Shown here: positions 11,276 through 21,225 of the stretch, piece by piece | Position numbering within the stretch: the first letter of the stretch is position 1 | Layout of the letters: every line of letters starts with the position of its first letter | NCBI GenBank assembly: GCA_950295325.1 | Contig: OX485809.1 | Span: 12,214,001 to 12,278,000 of the forward strand | Reading direction: 5' to 3' | Source of the DNA: Polytrichum commune | Taxonomy: Eukaryota; Streptophyta; Polytrichopsida; Polytrichales; Polytrichaceae | Length of the DNA stretch: 64,000 nt | Translations under genes and position numbers: made by a program | The notes under the pieces: model-generated | The model's input: the letters and a program-made list of their open reading frames with translations, nothing else | Told to the model about the DNA's origin: nothing | Databases searched by the model: none

Positions 11276-13677
11276 TTTTTTTTTAAATGACTATGATTTT
11301 TCCTTCACAAAATTCTATGTTAGTATACAATTTTGAATCACTTCCACTTAAACCTATGCAGAGAAATGGAGTTGTGTACTTGACCGTGCTTGTGCTATGA
11401 AGTGTTAGCCAAATGTTCAATCCTAAGGTTCATTGTTGATAATATATGGCAACTTGTACACAAAGACCAATTCTTGAAAGCACTTTACTAATTCATAGGC
11501 CCAAAATATGTTGTATCCATCTTCTTCCCCATAAACAAACAAAAGACACCATATGCCGGGCATGAAGAAAAACCAAACATCTATTGCCATAATCATGTGG
11601 TCTACAACATATATTGCAATACTAATCACCATATTTTCAACCGTCATGTAACCATCAAACCCCTCCCTGAAGGTCTTAGTGGAGCATTTGAACCCTTGGA
11701 AGAAAAGGTAAAACGTATAGGATGTACGTCGTAGCCAATGCAATCACTACCATCCACAACAAGCCCACCACCACCATTGTCACGATAGAAGACTCGGAAC
11801 TATCCAACTAAGAGATGAGAGCATATATCTTACTAATAATAAAAGAATTCATCTTTCAATGCAAATAATACACTAACAAGAATATCAAGTCCCTTAAAGA
11901 AATTATCCTTGAACATTTTCAGCAATTCCCCTCAAAGATTGAGGAGAAGGAACACCCAACACTCTAAAAGACAAAGAAACTATAGATAAATAAAATATCC
12001 TAAGTCATACCTATACCCTCATACACCATCAATGAATGAGTTTTTGAACTCTCAAAAAATACAAAACAAGTTTTTTTATAAAATATAGACACATGCCCTT
12101 CCTAGCTCCTACATAAAACAACTAAAAACCCTAAAACATACCATCAATACCTATGAAACAACAACCCCTATACAACTCCGAGCTCTCGTCCACCTAGCCA
12201 TCCTACACCATGTCTATACCCCAAAATACCCTCAACTCTTATACACATACAAAATTCATCACTCTCCATCTTTAAAAACAATACTTCACAACTTTAACCA
12301 TAATAAAACCAATGAAAATACAAATCAAACTCACCCCCAAATGATATTGACAAACATTCAAACCTTATTCCTTACTTGTACAAAACGACAATAACCCAAG
12401 GCAAACCCTCACTTCCACCCTAAACACACATGACCACCACAAACCCCCTATAAACTATATGCAAAAAAACTTAAAGAAATATGCAAAAAATCCTCCTTTG
12501 CCTCCTACCCCTCAAAACCATACTCATTTACAATACAAAACACAAACTTCCTTAAAATAGAAAATCCTACATACACTGCTCCCACACCATCACACTATCA
12601 TACCCCAAGATTTCTAAGGTGGAAAAAACAAGAAATAAAACGTCTATAACTAGATTTCAAAATAACGATAACACTTTCCTTAATGATAATACCATCAAAT
12701 AAAAAAACCCAACACCCCCCACACAAACACAACCATAAACATATTTCATACAAAACAATATGATACCACACATTGAGATACTCTCTCGATCATGTGACAC
12801 TCTCTCAATCATGTGATATACACTGAAACTTAAGACCCACTAACCAAACCCCATGACACTGCCCCACACCCATAAAATTGAGACATAACCACTATCTCCA
12901 ACACAATACCATAACGATAAAACATAACAATTCCCACCTACCCTCCCAACTCAATTCCTACTCTAAAACCATCACATACAACCACAACAAACTCCATCAC
13001 ACACACCTTATTGAAACAACCTTAACATCTACTTAACATAACATAACCATGAAACAATTATAGTCACCTCAATCGCTACCCTTGGGCCACCCCTTACATC
13101 ATGCGGAAACACACGAAGACTACATCCTCGGCCACACCACGGGTAGATCACTCCATTGTCAAGTTGAACACCACGTGCGACCAAGAAAAATCTTCTTTTG
13201 GTAAGTTGCACCACCGAAATGGGTCAAAATTTTATCAATTTTTTTTCATGAGTAGATATACGCAGTACCTATGACATAGTTAAAAGTGGTAACTAAATTT
13301 GATGATTTGTTTTTTTCATAAAACATACCGTTTCTAACTAGAATGACACAGAGTTGAACTAAAATAATTACTAAAAAAAAAGATGAATAAAAATTTCAAA
13401 AAAGTATACAAAAGATACTATCAATGGTTATGTATATGTAGAAAAAATATCATAAATTTTAAAATTATATATGGCATGTAATATAGGGGTAGCAAACTTT
13501 GTCCGCACGTGGTGTCAACTTGACAATGAAGGGACCTCCCTGTGGGCCACACTTAATCCACATCCACGATAAATTAAATCTACAAGATATCACTACATCA
13601 CCTCACCCTATAGTTGCCTATCTTTAACACCAACATCCATGTGACCAAAAATAATGATATAAGCAACCAACAAAAAC

Positions 13678-13722
<45 letters not shown>

Positions 13723-14480
13723 CAAAGTCCCTCACAACTAACGTGTTGAAAACTTGATTCAGCACAAAGCCAAAACTTGACACCACAACTTCGCATGTTT
13801 AAAGGATATCCCGTTCCTAACCATCTCTTCTTAATAAAATGCGGAGATACCAACACAAGGCCTAATGAAAGACATTACAAACACATCCAACCATCCATAC
13901 AAAAATGACAAACATTCTATTTTATACCAAGCACAACAAAATCTAACTAGAATATCAACACTTGGCCAAAACCTTCAAACCATTCTTCCATATTGACACG
14001 CTATACACATACAACTACCGATGTCACTTCCAACCATGCACATATACATAAAACAACGTACTAACCATCCTCCCCAAAGAATCATCTATTTACATCAATT
14101 GTAAGATCCCTTGAAATTTGTAATTTACACTTACACCTAATCCTGACTAAACCTTAAAACTCATGGAAAAAATGGCAAGGTTAAAAAACCCACTAGAAGG
14201 ATACATAAAAACTTCACACCCATATGTAGGATTTATAATACCCATTGTGACATGATCACCCCCACAAACACCATCCATTAAAAAAAACTATACGATCACA
14301 TACATTCCACCCTAGAACCACCAACCATCCAAAACCTACAAGGAACAATCTCATACCTACTAGAATACATTCTCGTAGAAACAATTAGATGTATTCTATT
14401 AAACAACCTCTAATAGAATATACTCGCCCTCCCCCAATACCAATTATTCATCTTCCATCCCGTCAACCAATACCATCAAC
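11276..14480 (+). other. C/A-rich tract, presumed 5' part of the LINE
   Basis: From about 11.75 kb the plus strand becomes strongly C- and A-rich and G-poor, the same bias as in the recognisable LINE parts downstream. This suggests that it is the 5' UTR/ORF1 region of the same element. No ORF1 domain is recognised and the frames are short. It is interrupted by a MITE (13138-13544) and a long (CA)n microsatellite (about 13679-13719). The stretch 11276-11750 shows nothing identifiable. Confidence 0.45.
13138..13544 (-). mobile_element. hAT-type MITE, copy 1 (407 bp, perfect 8-bp TSD)
   Basis: Both flanks carry the identical octamer GGCCACAC (13130-13137 and 13545-13552), a target-site duplication of the hAT length. 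The termini are imperfect inverted repeats: CACGGGTAGATCACTCC then CATTGTCAAGTTGAACACCA at the left, and the reverse complement of CACAGGGAGGTCCCTT then CATTGTCAAGTTGACACCA at the right. The AT-rich centre has no reading frame. A second copy in opposite orientation lies at 38752-39160. It is inserted into the C/A-rich LINE tract and is therefore younger than it. Confidence 0.92.
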
Positions 14481-15085
14481 AAAACCCTGAAACTTATGTC
14501 ATGACTTGGAATGCCTCATCATTTAACACCACGATGCCATGCCAAGGCCTAATCGCATACTCCCAAACACCCCCAACAATTATTTCTATACATGAAACCA
14601 AACTCACCGCCACCAAATCCTCAAAACACACACAAGAACTATTTCCAAATTACAAATTATCTTTTGATAACACACATAACATCACCAAGATTGCACACCA
14701 AAGAATGGCTTATCGAGGCCATAGAGGAGGATTACTTACATTTATCCACATCAAACATGCATTCTCATGTAACCTTTCTAAACTACACACTCATGCAAAC
14801 ATATTATCATTCCTCCAAATAATCCGTGTAGCAAACCAACCACTCTAGCCATGGCTTACGATAAGATTTACCTCTCATATCTATAATCTAAAACATCATA
14901 ATAGACCTAATAAGTACACACCTAGACCATATGTACATACTTTGTATTCTAATAAAGACATCGCTTTAATTGGAAGACAAAACAACCAACAATCAGCACC
15001 ATCATAGGCTAAAGCCTATAAATGGTGAACATTTATAGACAACTTAGAAACAACCCACATTCCAAAAAACACAAATTCCTCTAGA
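14481..15085 (+). pseudogene. LINE ORF2, apurinic-type endonuclease domain (decayed)
   Basis: The open frame 14501-14845 opens MTWNASSFNTT, then IISIHETKL (the 'N-A' and 'E-T-K' motifs of the exonuclease/endonuclease/phosphatase fold), then RGGLLTFIHIK. This is the normal order for the endonuclease that nicks target DNA in non-LTR retrotransposons. Frameshifts and stops follow from ~14846, though the C/A-rich coding-like character continues to the insertion at 15099. It belongs with the reverse transcriptase at 17.2-18.9 kb. Confidence 0.7.
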
Positions 15086-15098
15086 CATGGAGGACATA

Positions 15099-15942
15099 GA
15101 GAGAGAAGAAACTTCGATCCCTCGTAGGGGACCGACGTGAATGTAGTGTTTGTTCATTCCACCCCTAGACCTATGTCCACGGGACATAGGAATAGAAGTA
15201 AGGAACTACTTCCCCCTTTCGAGAGTAGACACTATAGTCACAAGTTACCAGTACCATATGGAAACCGGTGACACATATAAGCCAGTAATAACCAGACGGA
15301 GCAAATAGGGGTTGATTAATATAGGGATTGTTTTGTGTGGAGTTTGGACGTCATGTCATGAGCTAATAGTTGTATGGGGAGGGCGTTTTACATGTGTGAA
15401 TTTTGGTTCGGTCTAAGGGGGGTCTTGCATTTGAGGTAGAGGTTGGTGATTTTCTAGTCTTCTTTTGTGAAGGAGGATGGACATGGCATATTGTATGGCA
15501 ATGGTATTGATGTTTTTGAAGGTATTTCGGATGGAAGGCATAGGCAGTTTAAATTTATCTTCAAGTAGTTTCATTGATGGAATGTGTGTTGCGGCTCTGG
15601 CGCCTGCTGTAACACAATAAGCGGATCAATTTTCCAGCCTAGGGCAACAACGTTGTCTATCAGTGGCTTGTATTTGTTAGCTTTGGCTTCTAGTGTTTTT
15701 GGTGAAAATCTATCATTACAGTATGTGAATTCAATGAATTGTATGGTAAGAGTTTGGTCTATATTGGTGGGGGTTCATTTTGATATGGTAACCCCTTAAC
15801 GCAGAGGATATCCGGTCTAAATCGGGAGTTACAGTGGCATCTTTGGTTTCCACATGTGCATGGTAGTAGCCAGTTAGGGACGGGGTTTTCTTGGGGATTG
15901 TCATTAAAGGTGCTAGCGCTCATGAGGGTGTAGCATCGGGAT
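15099..15942 (-). mobile_element. 5'-truncated LINE 3' end, inserted in opposite orientation
   Basis: Flanked by a 13-bp direct repeat, CATGGAGGACATA (15086-15098 and 15943-15955), as expected for target-primed reverse transcription. Read on the minus strand, it encodes a LINE C-terminal region across frameshifts: RPDILCVKGLPYQNE, IEFTYCNDRFSP, LEAKANKYKPLIDNVVALGW, KIDPLIVL, ATHIPSMKLLEDKFKLP and IAIQYAMSILLHKRRLEN. The PD...E-x-(T/K) layout resembles a PD-(D/E)XK nuclease core. A 3' UTR with a 9-bp hairpin follows; the 3' end is pyrimidine-rich rather than poly(A). Confidence 0.72.
15170..15190 (-). other. Perfect 9-bp stem-loop in LINE 3' UTR
   Basis: CCTATGTCC (15170-15178), a 3-nt loop, then GGACATAGG (15182-15190). 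It sits near the 3' end of the minus-strand LINE insert, where some LINEs place the structure recognised by their own reverse transcriptase. Confidence 0.55.
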
Positions 15943-15989
15943 CATGGAGGACATAACTACACACAATACAACCTGATTGATGGATGTTT

Positions 15990-16014
15990 AAAAAAAAAAA
16001 AAAAAAAAAAAAAA
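15990..16014 (+). repeat. 25-nt poly(A) tract
   Basis: Uninterrupted A run just downstream of the inserted LINE end, at the resumption of C/A-rich plus-strand LINE sequence. It may be a retroposition scar or simple repeat expansion. Confidence 0.7.
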
Positions 16015-17190
16015 CCAACAACAACCACAAACACCAACATTGACCTCAACTCAAAGCATCTCCTTATAAAGCTTTTCATTCCAATAGACACACTAATGCC
16101 AAACCACCACCACCACCCACTTCAACCCCACAGTTACTAAACCTCAAACCAATAGAAAACCGCAAAACCTTCTGAATACAATTCTTTGAGAACAACTCAA
16201 CTTGAATAAATTAACTCACACAACTACTCGAAACCAATGACCGATTGACACCATGAAAATGGCAAACATCATGCAACACATTAGACCACCTTATCTCTAA
16301 CATTTCAACTACGATACTAAACACATGCAATGCGTCACCAATACCAACACTCCCAAATATAGTTGTTTAACAAGGGGACTACCTTCCCAAAAATACTTCC
16401 AAAAATGGAATAAACACCTCACAACTAACCATCTCAACTAGAAAACAAATTTATAATTTAAAAACAAAAATAAGGAAAACCACCCTATCTTATTAAAATT
16501 TTGTAACCACACCCATACTATTATACCACCATCTTTAGATCCCTCGCTCCCAATTGGGCTATGGATTGAAGAATTATTTAAGAAAGCAAAAGAAGCCAAA
16601 AACATTGCTATGAAATTTGCCACCAAATACTTAATGCAACAATTTAAAGAACTATATCAAAATACCAAAAAACTATATAACAAAAGCCCCAAGAAAATTA
16701 TCAAGAAAGTATTCAAAAACAATGAATACCCCCACCCCCCCCCCCCCCCACACACACACACACACAAACACACACATCTTCATAAATCCAAAAGATTTTG
16801 CCTAAGAAATCCACATCCAACAATCTATAAGTAACAAACCAGTTGTTCCAACATGCCACTACCAACTAGACCACTTAGAATATTGTACTTGTGGCGTTAG
16901 ACAATACCCATGGCATGACTTGGAGGGTTATTCCATAAACAAGAGAGAGGAACCACTCATCCTACTCCACACCTATATCGACCAAGAAAAGTATGACATA
17001 TGCCCAATAAATTTGGCTAATGAAAAAACCATGGACTAGACAAAGTCCCTAACTATATATTAGAAAACATGTCACCAAGATTTCATAAACTCTTGTTGTT
17101 ATTTTTCATTGATTGCTATAAATAAAAAGAAAATTCATGCATAGAATCATGGAAAACAAGTCTCACCATACTCCTATATATAACAAATGC
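16015..17190 (+). pseudogene. LINE ORF2 linker between endonuclease and reverse transcriptase (decayed)
   Basis: C/A-rich plus-strand sequence of the same style as the flanking LINE domains, broken by many stops. Lysine/asparagine-rich coding-like stretches such as FAKKPKTLL and NLKNYIKIPKNY can be read between frameshifts. It holds a 15-nt C run (16735-16749) followed by (CA)n. No individual motif is recognised. Confidence 0.45.
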
Positions 17191-17671
17191 AACCCATATC
17201 ACCTCACCCACCGCATGCCAATAGCCCTCACCAACACAATATACAAATTATTCACAAGTACATTTACCATCAAACTTTTTACATGTGGGGAATGACACCA
17301 ATGCTTACATGATAGTCAAGAAGGATTTAAAGCCAAAGATGCACATCGCGACAACGACAAACCTTGATTTCAACACTATAAGATATTAAATTCACAAACC
17401 AAGATATCTACATATTATATATAGACTTAAAAAATGCCTTCAGCTCTATAGATCATGCAAGACTCCTTGCTATCATGAAAGATCTTGACTACCCACAAGA
17501 TGCCGTTGTCCTAGTGGCAAACATCTACTCATAATCCATCACCACATTTGTCAAGGAATACTTTGGCAAAACAAAACCAATTCCCATACAAAGAGGAACC
17601 ATACAAAGAAATACACTAAGCCCATACCTCTTTATGATCTTCCTCGAACCACTCCTCGGATGGATACAACC
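17191..17671 (+). pseudogene. LINE reverse transcriptase, fingers/palm part 1 (decayed)
   Basis: Conceptual translation across stops gives HRMPIALTNTIYKLF, then ILYIDLKNAFSSIDHARLL, AIMKDLDYPQDAVVL, ANIYSxSITTFVKEYFGKT, PIPIQRGTIQRNTLSPYLF and MIFLEPLLGW. These match the order of RT blocks in plant/algal LINEs: the D-containing 'IDxKNAFxSIDH' block, then 'RGTxQGDxLSPxLF'. Here QGD has become QRN. The domain is cut by the insertion that begins at about 17672. Confidence 0.82.
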
Positions 17672-18618
17672 TAGGGGGGTGCACCTTTCATAACACGTAT
17701 GAATATACGTGAATACACATAAGGGGTATTAATTTGAACTTATTTGTACTATGCAAACAAATGCTACACATATTATATTTCATAGTTATGTACATGTATG
17801 GAGGACCTTTAGAAAACATATAACATTTGTACTTGTATAGTAGGGTCACTAGACTTTATGAAATAAGTATTTGATATTGAGTGAAACTAGGATGAATCGT
17901 TTCTCATTTCCTTATCTCATTCATGCATGTATGGAAGAGGCATAATTTAGGTTTTGGAAGGAGTGGTTGAACTGAGAACAAGGCCACTTCTTGCTTAGGG
18001 TTGCAAGAGGAACGGCATATGCCTCTTTGTGGTTGATGCCTTCATTAAATCATGGGCAATATCAAAATTGCGAAGGTGTTGATTCATAAGTGGGTTTTCT
18101 CTCAATCATTTTCATAATATTAGTAAACCTCCAATGTGTGCAACAATTTGGATTGCAATTGTTACAAGCTCTAGGATCAAGCATGGAGATTGGTTTATGT
18201 TGGTATTAGAAAGGAACCAACAATAAGTAGACTTACAATCTTATAAAACATTTGGTGGTAGATTTATAAACAATAATTGCAGCATCTTCTATGACATATG
18301 CTTTAGACTTAGATGGTTATGACTTACATCCGGGGGATGAAAAAGTCTTCAATGACTTTATAATGAATGCTAGGGTTTTACATTACACATGTGATAGGGA
18401 TTCATTATAATTCAAAAATATATATGTATACTTATGTTGATGATTGTATATGAATGTATTTTTTTGTGCACATATATATGGTCACTTGAATTTTTATCAC
18501 CGAAATTGTCTGTGTTTTACTTGATTGTACCGCCGGGGGGGGGGGGGGGTTGTATAGAGGGGTTTTTAAGAGTATGTTGTGAATGCACATGGTTCTTGGT
18601 TTTAAATGAAAGGTGCAC
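17672..18618 (+). mobile_element. hAT-like poly-G family element, copy C, inside LINE RT
   Basis: Starts GGGGGTGCACCTTTCAT and ends with its exact 16-bp reverse complement, ATGAAAGGTGCACCCC. It splits the LINE reverse transcriptase between the FLEPLL block and the downstream palm, so the host element continues on both sides. The flanking octamers GATACAAC and GCTACAAA match at six of eight positions, a possible worn 8-bp target duplication. A 15-nt G run lies near its right end (18535-18549). No transposase is encoded. Its left end resembles copies A, B and D. Confidence 0.78.
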
Positions 18619-18900
18619 CCCTGGCTACAAAGCATAAACAATGGATACTCTTTTAAAACCTCACATACCAAAATAAGATCTACAACCTACACAAATGACC
18701 TAGATATTATAACATATAAACTAACATCCCTCCAACTCTAATTGAACAAGCTAGATAAATATTGTAAATGAGCATGGATGGACCTCATCATCCTTAAATA
18801 TGTAGTTACTGAATGTTCCAACAAAGCTAAACTAAGTCCACAAGCTGTCCAAACACAAATAAAGGCCGCAAATATTAACTAACTAATCAAAACAACACAT
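18619..18900 (+). pseudogene. LINE reverse transcriptase, palm/thumb part 2 (decayed)
   Basis: Resumes the LINE frame after the insertion. Readable pieces include a 'Y-x-D-D-L'-like segment that has lost its in-frame context, then LNKLDKYCKWAWMDLIILKY and CSNKAKLSPQAVQTQIKAAN. These match the thumb region of the same RT family. Confidence 0.65.
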
Positions 18901-19990
18901 GTGCTTAGCCAACATGAAGCACATGTTTATCTCGTAATCAATTTAGTTCCCTCCCTACAATGGAAAATGCAGCCCCATGTAATCACAATCAAACTAAGAA
19001 AACAATGTAGCCTTCCAGTTGCGTGCCCTGCCACCATAAAACAAAAAAGAAATATGGCGATACAATAATACGAGTTGGTATTGCATGTAGTTTCTACACC
19101 ATCCCAAACTCACTCCCAACCATCGAGAAATTAGACATGAAAATGATTGCCTTGCATAAACCATATTCTGCCTCCCAAAATGTATGTCAAATGCCATCAC
19201 ATAAGTACCACACGACATGTTTGGTATAGAAGCATTCTCATTAAAAAAAATTAAAATTGTACATTAGATGCATTGGCAAACAACTTATCATGTTGAGATG
19301 TCATGTTACATTGCATGACTAAATGACCTTCAAAATCGACACTCAAAAGCAAATAGCTCACCAATGACATAGAGAGTACCTTTGATCATCTAACAATGCA
19401 TGAATATCAATGCCTTTTTAAGCAACATCATCTCCAATCCCTTCATATGGTTCAATACAAATCATCAAACATCTCATAAGAGAGATGACACTAGCTGCTA
19501 GGGTTGCATATCTCAAAATATATCTGAGTGCACCGTGAACAAAATAAAACTGCTTGACACACTTCACCTAAAAAGCTCATGGCCTAACCCAAAAGGTTAT
19601 TGAAGTAGTGGGCCTAAAACATTTGCAATATTTGGCAAATATTGCGGAGCATCACATATGAATGACAAACCTTGAAATTGATTGCACTGAAATTCGCCAA
19701 CCATCCAACACACATCCCAACATCAGTATGTGTTTTCCAATAACCATAATGGAAAGAAATTTGACCCAATTGCATACCATTAAACTTATGGCAGCTCATG
19801 GCCCTCATAAAGTAAAGCTATGAGATCTAGATGCCGTATATGTGACGATGCTCGAGTTGCACATACAGACATGTTTAGGTCAAGATGAAATTATTGCTAA
19901 GATTGCTACCATGCGTTTTTCCAAACATGTTGCCTTTTCGTAACCACCACAGCTTTTTGTGCTCCTCATATGTGTGTAGGAAAATTTTGA
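18901..19990 (+). pseudogene. LINE 3' coding remnant
   Basis: C/A-rich and heavily broken. Fragments such as HLIREMTLAARVAYLKIYLS, VIEVVGLKHLQYLANIAEHH and LTQLHTIKLMAAHGPHKVKL can be read across frameshifts and continue the LINE ORF2 style. The 3' terminus was not located. Confidence 0.45.
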
Positions 19991-20815
19991 TAAGATTAAT
20001 ACCAAATACCTAAACGTTCACAACTATGTGAAGGGGCAAGTGGTAAGAGGCGCAACTATGTGCCCTCTCACAATGGAGTAAGGTAGAGGCCCGTGCTAAT
20101 CCTATTACCCTACCTTAAACCCACACTTACACCTGCTTTCCAGCCGCCAACACTTTACTATTTTTACCCGGTCCATGGTCTGTCTGCATAAGTCCATGGA
20201 GTGACGGGTTTAAGTGTCATCAGTGGCGTTACCTCTTACCGGGCTTCCACTACTTTCAATAGGAAGGACACATACTGCATTCTATCTTGGGTCGGTTCTA
20301 GGGGGGGGGGTGACTTGTCAATACATGTTTTAGCCATTCTATTCACTGGGGGAGGGGGGGGGGGCATCTACCATCTACCCTACATGAACCCAAGGAGGTA
20401 GCCCCTCCAAAGCCAAGGAGGTCGGTAGTGGGCACAAAGGGGGTTGGTACCTGGGATGCAAGGGGATGGGTCTACAACCGGACCGGGTGGGATGATGGAG
20501 GTGACCATGTGGCTTTGCATTCTGCTAGTAATTGGGCTTTGGTCTAGCTTGGATCTAGCACCCAACTATATTGGATTGAGGCTAGGCAATGAAGGTGGGG
20601 GTCCCTGGCATCTGCAAGGCCATCATACTGTTGAAGGTAGAGCATTAGGTTGTTCGTAGTCGTAGAATAGTGTTTGCTAAAGGATTAAGAGTGAAGAAGG
20701 TTTGAATAAATCCATACAGTTTGTGAGAAAGTTGGAGTTGAGATATCCATATGCATCATATGAACCAAGGAGGAAAAATGCGATAAAAGGCAAGATAATG
20801 GGTAAAGGTGGTCAT
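19991..20815. other. G-rich spacer with poly-G tracts
   Basis: No gene is recognised. The plus strand becomes G-rich (20160-20660), with G runs at 20301-20310 and 20348-20364. The open frames over this stretch are short and unrecognised. Confidence 0.5.
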
Positions 20816-20819
20816 CTCA

Positions 20820-21225
20820 CACCAAGTATTGTTCATATGCCTTTGTGTATGTGTATTTAATTGTGCAATTTGATCTCTAGCCCTATTGAGCTTCAATAGA
20901 CTATGGGCCCACTCACGCAAGTTCTAGAGTTAGAAAGTTTGATTGTTAGTTGGTTGGGGAGTGGATCTTGAGAGGTTTTTGTGTTTAGAGGAGCCTTTGG
21001 AGTGCTTCACGTTGGAGGTGCATTGTTGCATGTTTGGAGGGTCGGTTGGTGCTTGGAGGCTCGGATGTTTGGAGCATTGGAGCATTGGAGGTGTGCAAGT
21101 GCACATTTGAAGGTTGTAATTGTTGATTTGAATGTTTGTATTGTTTGAAACATTGTTCATATGCCTTTATGTATGTGTATTTGCTTGTGCAACCCGATCT
21201 GTAGTCCTATTGTGTTTCAATACAT
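20820..21225. repeat. Direct repeat pair ~330 bp apart
   Basis: GTTCATATGCCTTTGTGTAT then GTGTATTTAATTGTGCAA (from ~20829) recurs as GTTCATATGCCTTTATGTAT then GTGTATTTGCTTGTGCAA (from ~21154). Each is followed by a GATCT-TAG-CCTATT-TTCAATA segment. Between them lies a GGAG/TTGGAGG-rich tract. Confidence 0.65.

Noticed and set aside
13679-13719. Long (CA)n tract considered as a transposon terminus
   Set aside because: Ordinary microsatellite with no flanking duplication.
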